Source of the DNA: Mesostigma viride
Taxonomy: Eukaryota; Streptophyta; Mesostigmatophyceae; Mesostigmatales; Mesostigmataceae
DNA length: 64,000 nucleotides
Direction: 5' to 3'
Assembly (NCBI GenBank): GCA_009746045.1
Contig: RPFO01000629.1
Span: 186,001 to 250,000 of the forward strand
A model generated the notes under the pieces. The model was not told the origin of the DNA and did not search any database. It saw only the letters and a list, made by a program, of their open reading frames with translations. Both the position numbers and the translations under genes were made by a program. This document shows positions 63,196-64,000 of this stretch, one piece after another (the stretch's first letter is position 1; each line of letters begins with the position of its first letter).

Positions 63196-63978
63196 ATTGC
63201 GTAGTAGTCTATCATACGCTGGCGAGAAGAAGAAAAAGGGCTGGCAGAAGCTTGCAAGACAGAAAGGAAAAGGGATCCCCAAGGATACCTCTAAGTGCAT
63301 GCAGTGATAAACGCAACGAGGGAGGAGGACAGACTCTAACACAACACACGCCCAAGCTCTACGCGAACAAGGGCACAGTACACTGGTCCCCTCCGCGGGG
63401 CTCACAGAGGTAAGCACCGTCAAACATAATCGGCCACAGCCCGACGGTACCTACCCCAAGACCCGTTGCAGGTCACACAACGATGGGTGCCTCCGCGGCC
63501 CCCACATCTCTCAAACAACATGGAAACGCCTACAGAGAGCACAACATTAAACATAAACCCCCTCTACGCGTGCAGTCCCGGGAAGAAAGCAAGCGTTTAA
63601 GTAAAGAGCACTAAACTAGGGGACGTACCATAACCAATGTCGTTGACAACCCCTGGGCTGGCCGCCGTCGAGTGTCGTTGAAAGCCGGAGCTCTACCGCC
63701 ACTAGAAGTCGTTGAAAACAGGGGTAATGGCCGCTACTGCCTATGGCACCTCACCACAGGGCTATTACTAGCCCCGCCGAGTATCCCGGACTGGCCGCTT
63801 GCTGCCGAGGTCGTCGTTGAATCCCTTTACGGGCTGCCGCCGACCAGTCAGCAATCGTTGAATACCGGAACCTCTATCTACACTAAGCACCGCCTTGCTA
63901 TCAGGACTAACTGGCTACACTAGCTCTCTCCGCGAGAGTTAGCTAACCTCTCCAGCACATTTTACCTCCGATAACCAG
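63196..63978. other. Presumed leader of the gypsy element and flank, no gene
   Basis: Degenerate units around GTCGTTGAA recur at about 63646, 63676, 63706, 63812 and 63852. No primer-binding site or LTR boundary could be identified with confidence. Confidence 0.4.
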
Positions 63979-64000
63979 TGTTACGTGCCAACCCAGGTCC
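63979..64000 (+). repeat. Start of an LTR-like sequence cut by the window edge
   Basis: TGTTACGTGCCAACCCAGGT is the same as the minus-strand start of the 448-bp unit at 40370-40817, here in plus orientation. Confidence 0.55.

Overview
The window is nuclear DNA of a repeat-rich eukaryote, most probably a GC-rich green alga. Two intron-rich host genes with GT-AG introns sit in a small island at 26.7-39.1 kb. One encodes the pyridoxal-phosphate subunit of serine palmitoyltransferase and resembles the plant/algal protein. Almost everything else is transposable elements, many inserted into one another. The species cannot be named from the sequence, and the algal assignment is inference.

Left part (1-5.8 kb): fragments of L1-type non-LTR elements (an ORF1 relic, reverse-transcriptase 3' ends, 3' UTRs) with (TTAA)n-like tails. 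At 5806-21151 lies a minus-strand LTR retrotransposon, here 'element B', with 347-bp LTRs and target duplication GTTGT. A plus-strand element, 'element A' (6237-15410, 628-bp LTRs, duplication TAGGG), is inserted in its 3' region. Element A's gag-like leader carries a 1.69-kb terminal-inverted-repeat transposon (7107-8798, 10-bp duplication), which itself holds a short retroposon (7401-7933). A and B have copia-type reverse transcriptase and RNase H. In both, however, the order is integrase - protease - reverse transcriptase - RNase H, and both share unusual catalytic motifs and LTR ends (AGTT...AACT). This is the strongest candidate for an undescribed lineage.

21.3-25.9 kb: a decayed L1-type LINE on the minus strand, interrupted by a foldback element with about 400-bp arms, next to the 3' end of a second copy on the plus strand. 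26.7-31.4 kb: a five-exon minus-strand gene for a putative O-fucosyltransferase-like protein. 32.4-39.1 kb: a twelve-exon plus-strand LCB2 gene. The two genes are divergent and share about 1 kb of upstream DNA. A Penelope-like reverse-transcriptase fragment follows at 39.6-40.2 kb.

40.2 kb to the right edge: a minus-strand Ty3/gypsy chromovirus whose 5' LTR lies outside the window. In its own reading direction it has an RNase H1 hybrid-binding (viroplasmin-like) ORF, gag with a polyglutamine tract and CCHC knuckle, protease, reverse transcriptase, RNase H, integrase and chromodomain, then an extra ORF in the env position behind a likely splice acceptor. Four later insertions interrupt its coding sequence: a 414-bp retroposon, two small related inverted-repeat elements (584 and 493 bp), and a 10.9-kb CACTA-like transposon (50013-60958). 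Removing each insertion with one copy of its target duplication restores the frame, which fixes the boundaries well. The CACTA-like element carries no transposase I can recognise. It is filled with satellites (including about 1.06 kb of GATG), retroposon tails and one or two unrecognised exon-bearing genes.
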